This document shows, one piece after another, positions 45,961 to 58,764 of a stretch of 64,000 bases of DNA; positions within the stretch are counted from its first letter, which is position 1; each line of letters opens with the position of its first letter. The position numbers and the translations under genes were made by a program. The notes under the pieces were generated by a model. That model had not been told where the DNA came from. It saw only the letters and a list, made by a program, of their open reading frames with translations, and made no database searches. The stretch spans positions 240,614,584 to 240,678,583 of the forward strand of contig NC_134570.1 of the NCBI RefSeq assembly GCF_050947875.1. Reading direction: 5' to 3'. The stretch is from Dermacentor variabilis. Taxonomy: Eukaryota; Arthropoda; Arachnida; Ixodida; Ixodidae.

Positions 45961-47950
45961 CGTTTTCCCATCCACTTTCTTGGGTATTTATGTGTCCTAG
46001 TAGAACGCTGGGAGTGTTAGCCAGCGCCACAACTCAGAGACCTTGTTCCTGGTATATATTCATTAAGTTGCATAGCAGAGTCAAAGTCAGCCTTTAATTT
46101 ATTGTATGGTGTTTTGGTGGCTAAAAAGCCACTTATCAACCTGTCAAACAAGTCTGAGAAGCTTCCTGCAAAATATAATCAGTTTAAAACAGTAATTCAC
46201 TCTGCAGGTAAATGATGTACTAACTTAATTAAAAAGTTAAATAGCGTTTTATATTGTTGAACTAAAAGCAAGTTTGCCATCTTGCGCTGCCTAGCTGTTG
46301 CCTTTCTTTCAAACTTAAACATGACACAGTACAGAGTAAGCAGGTAGCATGCAAAGGAGGACTGGTGATAAAGTAGGTTCCAAAGCAACACTCCTAGCTG
46401 GATCAATCACTTTTGTTGATATATTTTCATGTGACCCTAATTGGCTTCGGGCAATACCTCACACAAATGACGCAACACCTTGGATGATGCGTCATACAAA
46501 GTTGAAAGTATCCCAGGATGTGATCAAACGATAACATTGCCCACTGACTTGGAAGTGTTAACATGCTGTTTGCGTGAGAAAGTGCAAAGTGATTCGTATA
46601 GGTGGCAAATTCATCAGTGTATCTATAGCCTCAGGTAATTCTGAGCATCTATGCTGACTTGCAACTGAGAAGCCACTGCACACAAAAAGGTGTATTCAAG
46701 TAATGGTCCATGCAGAATAATTGCCCACCTAGTGAAAAGGCTAATATGGCAGGCTAATGGGCCAGGGCAAATAGATTGATAAATTCTGATAACACCTCCA
46801 ATGATATTATTGAAATAGGTGATAAAAAACAGCACAGGTAAAATTGCAGTTATGACAAAATTTTAAAAGCACCTCTGCAAACTGCTGGAACCCTCAGCAT
46901 CATGCCTGTTCTGCACGCACATATGTTGCAGCGCAATCTATATCTCAGACGCAGGCGCCTCCACAGATCACTTTGTGATCTCCTCACAATAAGGTTAAAA
47001 AACAGTCTGGCACAAGCTACTTGATGTGATTCATTTTGGAAGCGCCAGCCAAGTGCTGATAGTGGTACAGCGAAATTGAAGTTTGTCCTTGTATGGAAGC
47101 CTTGGCCGATGTTTTATCAATTCTAGCGGCAAAGCACACCTTTTACAGCACACATAAATCTTAAATTAGACTGCTTGCTGATGCTGTACAGTAAGTTCCT
47201 GTAAAGAAACTAAATCACACAGAAAACATTTAGAATAGCAAACTAATGAAATACTGGCTTGAATACATTTGTGCATATTAGGGAAGCAAGGTGTAATGTA
47301 CACTGTTGTAGAAAATTTTTAATCATGTATGGAATACTTCTATGACACAGCAGAGTTAATTTGTGAGTTCTTACATAGCAATGACTACCTACAGGTAAAT
47401 TTTGTAAGGATTAGGGAAACTAATTATTAGTAGAACTGTGTATGTACACTGGCACTGAGAAATTGGTTATAATAGTGGCAGCTTATAATGGACCAGTGCA
47501 AAAAAATGGCCGTTTGTGAGACACCAACTAGCTATTTTACCACGAAGCGCTCCCTGGCCTTAAGCCATATAGAAAGCACTGGGAGGACCAGAGAGGGTAC
47601 AGTACATTGGCTTACACTGATCATGATGAGGTCCCGTCATCCAGCTAGCGCCAAGGTACAAGAAGGATGTCCAGCCGTCTATAGAGTGAAAGGGACAAAA
47701 TAAGATAGCATCAAGTCAGTTGAAAGGCAGATTTGCAATTACAAATAAGGTGACCCAGTCACACTCATTCATTAATAAATGCCAAGCTGTCGTGATTTCA
47801 CTCCCAGATGAAGCACCTACTAGGTTAAAGGTTTTGCTGCTTATTTAGAATAAAACACATTTGAAATTTGCACATCAGCAGACGATTTAATTTGGAATTG
47901 TATAGATGAAGTAAACACTACAGTTATATTTTTTGTTTTGCTATAAAGTG
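45961..47950. other. AT-rich spacer
   Basis: Nothing recognised. Confidence 0.45.
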
Positions 47951-47958
47951 GGAACGCT
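47951..47958. repeat. 8-bp target-site duplication, left copy
   Basis: GGAACGCT is identical to 51513-51520 and directly adjoins the transposon's left terminus. Confidence 0.9.
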
Positions 47959-50900
47959 CAGTGGCGTAGCAACAGGGGGGGCCGGGGGGCCGTGGGCCCC
48001 GGGTGCAAGGGGCCAGAGGCGGGGGGGGGGGGGGTGTCATACGCCTGAAGACGCCCCTCTTTCTGCCGGCTTGACTGGGCGCAAATGGCAAAGAATGCTC
48101 CCGTATCCAGTAGCCCGAGCTCATGTACCCGATGCGTTGCGCCGAAGAATTGTCGGCTGCAGCTCTATCAACACCCCACGAAATACTTGCACGAATGTGG
48201 GGGCTAAAAAATTTATTTCGCAAAATGGTCGCTAAAGTATTCGCCTTAGCGGAACGTTTCACGTGGGGTGCGCTGATGCCGTGCGTTCATGCTGGGAGCA
48301 GGAATCGCGAAACATACAGTGAGGCGTTGTAAGGCGATGAGGCTCTTGGGTCCCGCGTCCGTTGAGAACGCGCAGCGAAGACGAACAAAGACAGCAGCAA
48401 GAGGGCCTTCAACGAGTGCGCCCCGCTCTCGCGTTTACAGCGAGGTTGCATAAGTGCGGCCGTCAAAAGTCGCGAATAGGATTCTCTGGATCGTCTTCAG
48501 ACTAGGTGCGGCGGAAGAGTTTGGCGGCGTATGACTCGACCGGCTGTATATAGTCGCGGGCGCCGCGATGTTCAGCTCGCTTTTACTTCCCCTCTCCCAC
48601 TCGCTCCGAGAAGCCGCTGCGAAACCTGCCGTTATGTTTCACGCCTTCCTTACCCTCGAAAGTTTAAGAAAAGTGTTGTTGTTGTGTGACTTCATGGCAC
48701 AAGTACAGTGTCTGCAGTGTCAGCTGCGCAGAACTTTACAAAAAAAAAAACGTGAATTATGTAAGGATATTTCCCGATATTCTATGAAGTTATGTGTCTT
48801 TGTGATTACTAGGAATTCGGTAGCGTGAAAAATATGGCAGATAAGTAATAACCATATCCTTAATAATCCCTCAATTAGTACTTATAGAGGAAGCACTTCA
48901 ATTCCATAATTGAGGACTCAAAGTCATATTACTGATTCAACAAAAGCTTCTTAAACAAAATCGTTTTGGGTGCTACAACCTACAGTACTATGGCACTGCG
49001 GGCGGCGCCCAGTATGGCAGTAGCGAAAGAAATATGAAATGCTGGACCAGTGAGGTTGATCCCTCAACCTTCTCCATTGCGAGTGCAGACCAACAGGTTT
49101 CGTTGGCACGGCTTCATCGCGGTCTTTTTTTTTTCTTTTTTTATATGGTGACACCAAGAATCGACGCGAAGCGTGCTATATTCTGTTCCCAATCTTTTGG
49201 TGGTACCGCAGCTCGGATAATCACGTTTGTCTGTCTAGCAGCCAATGAAAACAAGGCTTTATTGATCAGAATGAAGAGAACTCGTAATTGTAATAACATT
49301 GGCGCCCGCGCAGCAGGGAGGCAGGTGGTGCTTTCCGTATTTCTAATATATGGTGGGGAGATCAGCGTCAATCAGACACAATTTAATTTTCGTTTTCGTT
49401 CAGGGCTGCCCATAGCCAAAATACTGCGGGCCGTAATACCTACGACGATTTTTGTGAAGTTGTTGTTGGGCAAGATATAAATGTCGGCCTTCAATTTTGC
49501 AAATGAAATGTTGCCGCTAAAATTGGTAGTCAAAACTTTATAATTTTTTTTTTACTTGTGACGTGACCCGTATTTGCAACGATGCCGCATTTGTATTGGT
49601 TGCCAAGCCTTACATTTTGACAGAAGATGTGCACGTGCGCTTATCACAAGTTATCAGTGCAGCGCCCTGTGTTATTCGGCGCAGAAAAAACAGTGTGTAC
49701 TGGCCTCGAGCTGCGCCACTAGAAAAGCTGGCGCCACCGTCGGCGTGACGTGCTATGAGAGAAACAAGTATCTGCGTGAAGCTTATAAAACGAGAACAGA
49801 ACTACACGAATGGATGCATATATTGGATGAACTAGCGGTAATCAAGTGTTTTTAACTATTCGCAAGGGCCCAAGACGGTCATTGGTTTTACCATTATGAA
49901 GTGTATCTGTTTATGCCGTATGTGTACGTCGAAGACCGGCAATAAAGAAAAAAAAATCAAGTGGACACAGCGGCCGCGTCGGCTGCTTCGGGAGCGCGGA
50001 AGCGAGCGGAAAACGAGTTTAAGTTCCCTCGTACGCTCTAGCCCTCATTTAGTGGCGAGATTTTCCCGCTTCGAGTGTCTCCTTTACAAGCATTGAAAGC
50101 ACTACAATAGATAGTGGCTGTCTTTGGAGGCGCGCAACATGGTAGGCTACTGCTCGGTGCCGCAGTGCCGGACGTACGCAACGGAGCCCGGTGTCAGCCT
50201 TATTCATACGTAGCCGCAGGACATCAAGCTGCGTGAAGCTTGGCTCGCGAAACATAAATCAGGCAAACAGTCATCGGCTACAACTCGAGTATGCAGCAAG
50301 CACAGACGCGAGGAAGATTTCTGCTACGGCGCTCGGTCTGCGATGTTCGAAAAACGCGCAATGAGACGCTCGCCCGAGTCCGCTGCCCAACTAATGTCAT
50401 GATGGTTTGGTCTATGAACTTGTCGATGCTATAGATACTGGCAAGTTCACTGGAGGGGAAAGGGAGCGGTAAGAAGCACATTAAAAGAAAGCATGGCATA
50501 TGGTCATGTTTGTGTTATGAATTAATGCACTGGATTAACAAGAAAAGAAGCAGCGGGAAATCGCACGCTGAGAACACTGATAAAGATATAGTGCGACGCA
50601 ACTCGAGAAATAATATTGAAACGTCCAAGAATTTAGAAAAAAAAAAAAAGATTGGATCGTCGCGACGGCACATCACAGTCCCCGTAGCCGTCGAAGTCTC
50701 TACAACGAAATTATTTTTGAACAGCTCTGATAGCGCCCACGCAACAATGGTGGCGTGTATACTATCAAATGCTCATATTTTGTGGCCTAAAGCTCATGGC
50801 ACGGTGCAAAAACGCGCACGCGGCGAAAGCGAAACAGTGCACAGACAAGCATGCAGACGCGTAGTCGGTCGCTGCGAAGCTACATGTGCGATCGCTGCAT

Positions 50901-51512
50901 TGAGGCTTCATTCTATTATGCTCCATTTAGTTATACAAACACTATAAGAACATATTTCACATAGTTTGCTCTCAGCGTTTGCCTACCTTTCACGCAAGAA
51001 GCCGGTTCGGGAGACTGCATCGTGGCGACCGCGCGCAGTGGCGTTCACTGTATGTATACGGTAAATAGATAGCATCTGTAACGGATTCTGTGCTTTCAGT
51101 TTGCCCAAGATTATTATTTCGACAGTAAAAAACTTCTCTCGTTTCGAAAAGTACTAACAGAAATGTCCAGGAGAGCTCCCGCGTGGTGTTTTCAGTGAGC
51201 GCTGACACCAAAACCTATGAGGAGCGCGCCGCGCGTGATCCCTCATACTACGCCAGCGAGGCGCTTGCGATAGATGGCGACATTGTAACTCCTCGCCGCC
51301 AATACCTGCTGCATTCGCGATCTCTGGAAAAGACAGTGAAGGAGAGGGGGACCCGGGCGACGTGCGCGGTATCCAAGGCGGCTGTACTGGTGCTGAAACC
51401 CGGAAATTGTCGATATCCTCGCCTTCGTCGACTACACCCGAGGGCAGGGGGAGGGGGGGGGTGACAGAAGACCTATGGGCCCCGGGTGCCAGATGACCTA
51501 GCTACGCCACTG
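47959..51512. mobile_element. DNA transposon, 3,554 bp, CAGTGGCGTAGC termini, 8-bp TSD
   Basis: The left end CAGTGGCGTAGC (47959-47970) and the right end GCTACGCCACTG (51501-51512) are perfect 12-bp inverted termini. They are flanked by an exact 8-bp duplication (GGAACGCT). Both subterminal regions hold GGGCCCCGGGTGC and long G runs. A CA…TG end with an 8-bp TSD is typical of hAT and also of P elements. A decayed THAP exon inside (50139-50402) favours the P side or a captured host exon, because THAP fingers are found in P-type transposases and hAT usually carries BED fingers. A TATA-like 'tgtatatagtcg' near 48546 and 'cttataaaacgag' near 49781 may be promoters. No transposase catalytic region is readable, so the copy is non-autonomous or decayed. 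Confidence 0.88.
50139..50402 (+). pseudogene. Decayed THAP zinc-finger exon
   Basis: ATG at 50139 opens MVGYCSVPQCRTYATEPGVS, then LIHT. An in-frame TAG sits at 50211-50213, where an aromatic residue would stand before PQD. The frame then continues as LREAWLAKHK, TTRVCSKHRREEDF and a KRAMRRSPES-type end, stopping at 50400-50402. This matches the THAP C2CH plan: C-x4-C near the start, the invariant Trp, C-x2-H, and an AVPS-like end. The conserved Phe after CSKH is replaced by Arg. THAP domains bind DNA in P-element transposases and THAP proteins. The premature stop makes it a pseudogene. A CG-rich upstream stretch (49960-50130) could have been its promoter. Confidence 0.7.
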
Positions 51513-51520
51513 GGAACGCT
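51513..51520. repeat. 8-bp target-site duplication, right copy
   Basis: GGAACGCT matches 47951-47958. Confidence 0.9.
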
Positions 51521-52779
51521 ACAAACTGCATAGTCACTGACACACGCGCGCACACGTAAGAACAAAAAGACACAAAATAGGGCGAGTTCAGTCTGGTTCA
51601 GCATTACAGCCAGCGCGTCGTCTTCGAATGCACTCCTTTCGGTTGGCTCGTGCTACGTTAACAACAGGCTAACAAGCAGGGCAAAGTTCTTACTGTTGTT
51701 GCGGAAGTCGTGGAGCGCGGTAGTGCTGAACGGCTGAACACAAGCAGAACCCTCGTATAAAAGTAATGACGAAAACTCGAAGGGCAGAAGAGCCCATGTA
51801 TCAAGAATTGTCGCGGGTAACACCTAAATATATTCACATTGTTGACGAAAAACGAAGCGCAATGTATTTCACTTACCGGAAAAAGTGTTATCCGAACGTG
51901 CGACGTACAAAGACGCACCGAGACACGAAGGCGGCGAACGCAGATCCCGCCATTGTAGTAGTAAGCCGTCGGCGAAAACACGCAATACAGCCGATGTCAC
52001 GAAGCACTGATGCAAAACACACGGCACAGAGCATCAGCACAGCTAAATGACTCCAGTTAATATCCAGTATAAATGTACAGAACGGCTTAGAATGACGCAC
52101 AACTAGATAACGAACCCACGACCGAGACATAGCGGGTGGCAATGGCCGTTTTTTCAAACTTCCTGCCTCCCAGTGTCCCCAGCACAGAATGAGATGTCCG
52201 ACAAATTTGGATTGTGCCGCCGAAGTGATCGCAGCGCGGTGGCTCTGTGACACCGCTGTGCAACACCGGCGTTTCGCTCCTGCTGCTGTAAATACCTCCT
52301 GCGCGAGCATAGAATGGTTTCCAGGCGTCGTGTGCGCGCCCCGTATGGAAAACAATAACACGCCCTTGATTGTTGAAGTTCTGGTGTGAAATTATTTAAT
52401 ATTAAAGCCAATTAACTTATGTTGCTTCCAACGAGTTCGATTTGTCTGTGGCGTCTTTTATTCGCTAACGCCGACGGCCGACGGTAACCGCACATTTAAC
52501 ACGTCGTTTGGCATTTTATGCACTTTTAGACAAAAAGATCTAGAAAAGTTCTTGAGTTAGACATTCTGAAGGCGTTTACCAAAACAGACTCTAGTGACAC
52601 CAGTAGTGGGTTTTGCCGCAGATAGAATATATACTAGCATATTCCAAGTGCTGAGGTTATGTTTAGAAGAAATTCTATTTTCAGTCTTATCATAGATCAA
52701 GACGTCTATAGCCGTTTGTAGCCGTTTCAAGAAGTTTTTAAAACCTGAACATCGCCCCCGAGTGCTCCGTGATCACTGC
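51521..52779. other. Spacer with overlapping open frames on both strands
   Basis: Several moderate frames (for example 51888-52361 minus) without a recognised domain. No gene supported. Confidence 0.4.
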
Positions 52780-53075
52780 GCATGCGTGAGCTGAGAGAAG
52801 GTGAGAAAGGAGAACAACTCTTTTTCGCAGGATGTGACGTCACATTATTGCTTGTTTTTACTTTTTTGAAAGAGCTACTCTCGAACGTAGATTAGCCATT
52901 GCCGTCGTGTCGGCTGCAAGACGTTCTGCGCGCGCTTGGCGTGCTTTTGTGCGTGTCGAAAGCGTATAACGTGCGCGATATTCGTGCGAGCGCAGTTTGA
53001 CTTGAGCAATCGTGGGCTTGGACTCCGTGACATTTGCTTTCGTCATATGCGAGCGAGTTAGGGGCTTGCCGACAG
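52780..53075 (+). promoter_or_regulatory. Candidate promoter / noncoding first exon with full CRE
   Basis: TGACGTCA, the full palindromic CRE, is at 52835-52842. It is followed by a CG-richer stretch and a donor-like GACAG|GTAAAC at 53075/53076. This could be a TATA-less promoter with an untranslated first exon on the plus strand. The orientation and the target gene are uncertain. Confidence 0.3.
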
Positions 53076-53779
53076 GTAAACCGCCGCTGTACTTAGGTGA
53101 ATACCTTGTTTTTTTGTGGTCCTGAAATAAATAGCGCGTCGCTGCGATGGTGACTTCAATCGAGTGCGGTAATTGCTGCGCATTACGGGCGATTTAATTG
53201 CACAATACGTGCTGCATTATCGGTGTAGATAGAGAAACCTTATCCTATGAGCCTTACTTCTGTCAGTCAATCGGTTACATGTTTCGCTCTTATCCAGTGC
53301 ACATTGCTTGATATCCACTAACGATCTGCTTCAAATATCGACGAAGTGTGTATTCATCGTGCAGATGTTTTTTTTTATTATTTTTTATTCACACAAGTAG
53401 CGATGGGCAGTAGCGTTACGGCCGTGAGTTTTCCTTTCTAGCAAACCTTTTCAAATTGAAGTTTTCGCTCATGTTCGCGAGATAGCAAATTTAAGTGTTA
53501 CACCCGCTGCTGTATTTTTCGATTCCATGTGACCTAGATTTAAGCTGCCTCAGGTTGTATTAACGCGCGCAGAGGCTTTTCGAAAAATAGTTGTCACCTG
53601 AGAAATCAATGCAGTGTGCCAGTTCTTTTGGAATGGTGCTATTTGTGAAATTGATCATATTTCCCCTAGTCATGCTCAACTACTTACTGGTCAGATGCTT
53701 GAACTTCCGAAGAAGTATTTGTAAAGTTTCCCTTCCAACTCAGCGTTGTAACCGACGCTTCTCGGAAGTATGAGTGGTA
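53076..53779. other. Spacer without recognised gene
   Basis: Nothing recognised. Confidence 0.4.
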
Positions 53780-54030
53780 TTTGCCCCTGCAACACTGCCA
53801 TGAGTTCAAGTTCAAATTGTGCCCACCGACTGTCTATCCGTGTGCCACTATGAAAGCAAAGAACTCATTTCTCAATTGTCGCAACATTTCTTTTTCATTC
53901 CATCTTCAAGAAATTTGTTTACTTCTTTTCCTGGTCATTGTGGACTTGCACACATTGAAGTTTTGGATAGTTTGGCAAAAGCATTGCATAGTGGGCCTGT
54001 AGCGAGTTCTTTTTGTATTTAGCGCATTGC
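53780..54030 (+). pseudogene. LINE RNase H fragment
   Basis: A plus-strand frame has ELISQLSQHFFF…FPGHCGLAHIEVLDSLAKAL (about 53865-53990). This matches the last RNase H block (W-x-P-G-H-x-G-…-N-E-x-A-D-x-L-A-K) of I-superfamily LINEs, with Trp to Phe and Asn to Ile changes. Upstream RNase H and RT are not readable and stops follow. It is an old relic, of another lineage than the element at 6279. Confidence 0.5.
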
Positions 54031-55796
54031 CCTTCTGACTGGACAAATTAAGTAACTGCATTACAAATATTTCACTTCCTTGGAATGTCTGTTCCATGTG
54101 CCTCATAACAGTACACGGTTGAATTTGGTACATATATATGCACCTTCATATGACCAAGTGTAGGTTTGTATTGCAATGGAAATAAGAACATGAGTGCTTC
54201 AATTGTCTTCATCACTTTGCTGATGCCTTCAATGTGTGAAAATGGCTTGTAACAATATTGCTGCGTTTCATGTGAGGATATGGAATAGAATAACTTTCTT
54301 CTTTTATGCTGAAGGTATTCACTCCTTTTGCCTGTTGGGCTTCAAATCTTGTAGAAAATGGTGTAAGCAGCCTGGGGTGTGCCTGAAGAGCAATGCTAGT
54401 TTGTGCATGATCATATTGTTGCTGCTGGGAAGATGACATTTAGGCACATTTTTTTCATACAATTAACACAAATGTTTCCATCTTTCCCCTTGTGGCTCAA
54501 TCGTAGTAGACCTGTTCGCTCTTCAGTTACTTTGTTGTTTATTTTTGTTACATATCAGTATTATGTACTATCAAGTTAGTGGGAATATAAAGCTATTTGA
54601 TGTTGTATTCATGGGGAATCCTAGCCGATCCCTCGTCATGGGTATGTGCCATATGTCACAGGCAACAGTCATTCTAGTCTCTCTTCTTGTGGTAAAAGTA
54701 TCCCAAAGCCTATTTTGTATGCTTGCAGATGAGTTGAGATTCACACATCAATGCCAGCTCACAAAGCATCTAATACGGCAATCAGCCAGCCACCTCCGCA
54801 GATGGAGAATTCTGCAGTTTCCAATCATACTGTTTCTGTTGTCCTTGGCAGAGATGTTGATTGTACACAGAGGGAATATATTGTAGGACAATAAAAATAA
54901 CTTGTCATGACAAGGGCAATATATGGTAGAAATTATAGTAGACTATGACCAGCGTTAGCGCAAGCCCTGCGGTATCTAAAAAATGAGTAAAGTGCTGGTT
55001 TTCATATGCTATAGCTGCTGTGTGCATTAAGCTCAAAACTCCCTTCTTGGCAACATAACCCAGGAATGCCCACTCCAAACACTCTTGCACATGCACTTTG
55101 ACAGCATCTGCTTTGATCTACCAAATTGCATATCAGTAAAGATGGGTCTAGTTCACTAAAGACTGACAATGCTGCATTCGTATGGAACCAAACTGTTCTC
55201 GGAAAGTTCTTGAAACCAGTCAAGCAGGTTTTTGAGAACTTTTAATCTGGCAAAATGACAAAATGAAAGTTATTTGAAATAAGTGATGCAATGCTAATGC
55301 GGTTTGGGCATGCATTTCAATGTGCTTGGCCTTCATCATCTCTAATCATAGTGAACCTGCCAAATTGGCAAGGATCTTGAATGAATTCTTCACTAAGCCC
55401 AACTATTTTGTTGCTGCCCTATATTGTCTCTATAGGAAGAGTGCACAACAAAAATCTTGTGGCTTCCTGATATCATAACACCCTATAACTTCCTTAGATG
55501 TAGGGCCATTTGATTCACCAATAAATACTTACACAGGATTTAGATGATGCCTTTAAAGATGTGTCCCTCATGCTTACATGTAAAGGAGCACTGACATTAA
55601 ACTTTTGGACTGAATTTTTTTATATTAATCTGGTTCCAAATGGCAGCTTTTATGACCACACCATGCCACTGAAAGCTGCATGTGCTTTGAGCGATTCTTA
55701 ATGTGTGCTAAAACTTGCTTCACTAAATCAATTTTCTTATGACTCTTCTCAAACATCTAAATTAAGATTAATTTAATTCTAGTGTTCTATAAGTCA
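54031..55796. other. AT-rich spacer; candidate poly(A) signal
   Basis: AATAAA at 54890-54895 on the plus strand. No coding domain recognised. Confidence 0.4.
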
Positions 55797-55890
55797 CAAC
55801 CACGATACGATTACGAGGCATGCCATAGTTGCGGACTCCGGCTTAACTTTAATCGCCTGAGGTGTTTAACATGCACCCACTCCCCGGTGT
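55797..55890 (-). mobile_element. tRNA-SINE body fragment, minus strand
   Basis: The plus strand reads 'acgattacgaggcatgcc', 'gcggactccggcttaac' and 'gtgtttaacatgcaccc'. This is the reverse complement of the SINE body at 17795-18015 with substitutions. The tRNA head is missing or too diverged. Confidence 0.6.
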
Positions 55891-57357
55891 GCACCAAGAC
55901 AGAAAGGAAAGACCAATGTTGTGCTGCATAGTGGTCCTAACATGCTCAGTTTTCAATGACCTAATAATGGCATGGCTTACTCATGCACAACTGCAGCATG
56001 CATCATTTGTTTGTGACCTACCATGCAATGTTGTCACCAGATTATGGGGCCACACTGCCTTTGGCACGTTTAAATGTTGGCGTTAAGGATATATTTGTTG
56101 CACATAGAAGGAATTCGACGTTTTGTAGTGTAGTTAACTGAATGACAGCTACACACGCATAAGAAAAAAATTGTGCCAGGACTACTTAAACTCTGCAGTG
56201 TTTGAGTTTGACCAATTCTTGCGATTTTGTACATTTCGGATGACTGAAGGTCATTCATTACAGTTATACCAGCTTTTGTACTTTTTAGACATGCTGTTTG
56301 CCCCGGTTTTATACAGTGATCATAGATAGCCACACCACACGATGTCGGTAGAAGAATTCAGAATTTTAGTAAAATGGGGTTGCTTCATGTTGAGGTGCAC
56401 CAGCATGTCATAGTAAATAGAAGCCAGAAGCAGCAGCATTTTAAGGTATTGTGCCGCACCATGTAAAGTCAAATTATTGTGCCCCCCTCCACTCTCGCTG
56501 GCAAAACCTGCTGGTGCAGCATTGCGAGCAAGCTTTCGAGGTACGCTGCGCTCTTTCCAAAACAGCGTCCGAGGCAGCCATCTATTTTGCCTACAGGACG
56601 AAAAGTCCCTGGCCAGGAGTGCATCGAACATACGGAAATAGCTGTCAATTGTGCTGCTGAACTTCTAGAGATTTATAGTTTTGACCTCAGGTTGCAGAAC
56701 ACAGCAATGCTATAGCAAGCAGTGTGGTGAAAGCTGTTTCACGGCTCTACCACGGCATAGCCAGCACTGCATGCATATACTATACACAAGCATGAGGTTT
56801 TAGCAGCAATACTTAACAGTAAATTGTATTTGTACAACTTCACTCTGTCTTTAACACTGCCAGGCTTTAAAATACATGAGAAGAGGTCACTGTCTTTCAT
56901 TTGATGTGTTTATACAAAAAAAGTGTGTGCATGGAAGGGGTTAAGGCTCCTTTGTCAAGCCAAAATGCTTCCTGGCATGATAAAGTGAAGCCTTGTGCAT
57001 TTCAGTCTGCAGTTGCTCACTGCACTTTCAAAAGTGCAATCAGCACAAAGAGCACAGGAAAACACACAAGCAATGGTTCAGCAATTTATTTGAAACAAAT
57101 GCAACTTTGTTTTACAAAAAGACCACATTCCAAAAAGCAACCACATGCTATGCAGACAATACAGCCAACTTATGTTAATTGTACAGATGTTAACATGCCC
57201 TGCCTTTATATGTGGAAATGTTTCAAGTCTCAAAGTGTGCCCCTACTTTGTAGCTTGTCCTTGGAACAATGATTCAAACAAATGCTAAATTTAGCACCAT
57301 TGCCACACTGATAGAAGAAAACTACATATTAAATCTTGGAGAACAGAAAAAAGGGTA
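55891..57357. other. AT-rich spacer
   Basis: Nothing recognised. A slightly GC-richer patch near 56470-56640 has open frames on both strands but no motif. Confidence 0.4.
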
Positions 57358-57359
57358 TA

Positions 57360-58054
57360 GTAAATTTCCAATAATCTGACTCCGGTTAATTTAATTTTTT
57401 CAGTTAATTCAAACCTGGCCAACGCCCATGCATTTCTATGGGATTAAACATTCATCATTTCGATCCTAAAACTGGCATTCGCCGGATAATGCGAACTTGA
57501 CCAGACCCCAATAATGACCCCTTTTAGTGGCAGCGCATGTCTCAGTAGAGCTTAGGGGACAGTGAATGCATTAAACAAATGCCATCTCTCTGAAATGCCT
57601 ATTTTTGACCCACCCGAGAAAGATTTTCAAGCAGTAACGGTAGCTGACAATGTCCGGTTGTGGTACTTACCTGATTCTAACGAACACTTTTTGTTTTCGA
57701 AGGACATTGAAACGAAAATTGCCTAGCTGTGCAATCGATTGCGAAACTAAAACCGTGGTTGTAGCATTCATATGCTTTCCCACATATCATGGCTGTAATA
57801 GAGCGAAGCTGGCTTTAGAAAATCAGCTGCCGTTCTAAAAAATGAGGTACGCGTAGGTTTCTACTTTGGTGTGGAGTTAAGTCATTTCTACTTTAGTTTT
57901 ATATTGTGGACAAATAGAAATTTGATGCACATTCGTTTCAGAGGCGTGTTACTCAAGCACATATTGCCAAATGAATCAACGGTGCTTCAGCAGGTTTTTG
58001 CATCTTAATTCGACCCGTCAGTCTCGTGAGGGTAGAATTAATGGAAGTTGATTG
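57360..58054. mobile_element. pogo/Tigger-like nonautonomous element, about 695 bp
   Basis: The flanks are TA (57358-57359 and 58055-58056). The left end 'gtaaatttccaataatctgac' and the reverse complement of the right end 'caatcaacttccattaattctac' are imperfect inverted repeats. The interior near the left end carries the 'ccggttaatttaa…catgcatttctatggga' pattern typical of Tigger-derived elements. No transposase frame remains. Internal AT-rich filler. Confidence 0.6.
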
Positions 58055-58157
58055 TATAAATTGTGTGATGAAGCACCAAGAAAGTTACCTTGCTCAGGTA
58101 GTGAAAAAGCATGGAAAAAGTGCTTCACACAACATCCACTGATGTTCTGTTGCAGAT

Positions 58158-58251
58158 GCAAAAGCTGCCTCCTTTATCTGGAACAGAATAAATTCCTTTC
58201 GAAGGCAAAATAAAAAACAGAAAGAGAAGTCATCAACGCATTCCACATCCA
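58158..58251 (+). mobile_element. PLE C-terminal fragment, homologous to 62462-62552
   Basis: 'gcaaaagctgcct' through 'agaagtcatcaa' and 'gcattccacatc' aligns over about 90 bp with 62462-62552, at roughly 85 percent by eye. It encodes TEREVINAFHI, matching the 'REVIEAFHI'-type motif after the GIY-YIG core of Penelope-like elements. Confidence 0.6.
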
Positions 58252-58562
58252 TCTTATTCAGCCTTTACAGTGTTGCTACATCACCATTTGCTTAGCCTCC
58301 TATGCCAAAAAAAATTGTCGAAAATAAAATGACCCGATTCCCATGTTTTTCACCATCCAAGCAGTGTTTACTGCCAATTATTACTGCTTTCTGTAACCTC
58401 ACCTGTAAATACTGTATTTTAACCTGTATGTTAACACTGAGCTATACGATAAGCTTAGTGAAAGTTAAAAAAGAATACTGGATGTTCATTTCTGTTTTTT
58501 TAGATATAAGAAGGGGTGCTTAAAAGCGAGCCACATTTGCAAAATGCTTGAATAAACAGCAA
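58252..58562. other. Spacer without recognised gene
   Basis: Short stretch between a PLE fragment and an RTE LINE. Nothing recognised. Confidence 0.4.
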
Positions 58563-58764
58563 CTACCCCGGTCATGCGCTAATTGTGGCCATGCTGTCCC
58601 TGCAAACTTCTTAATCTCATCCGCCCACCTAACTTTCTTCCGCCCCTGCTACGCTTCCCCTCTCTTGGAATCCAGTCCATAACCCTTAATGACCATCGGT
58701 TATCTTCCCTCCTCATTACATGCCCTGCCCATGCCCATTTTTCTTGATTTCAAGTAAGATATCA

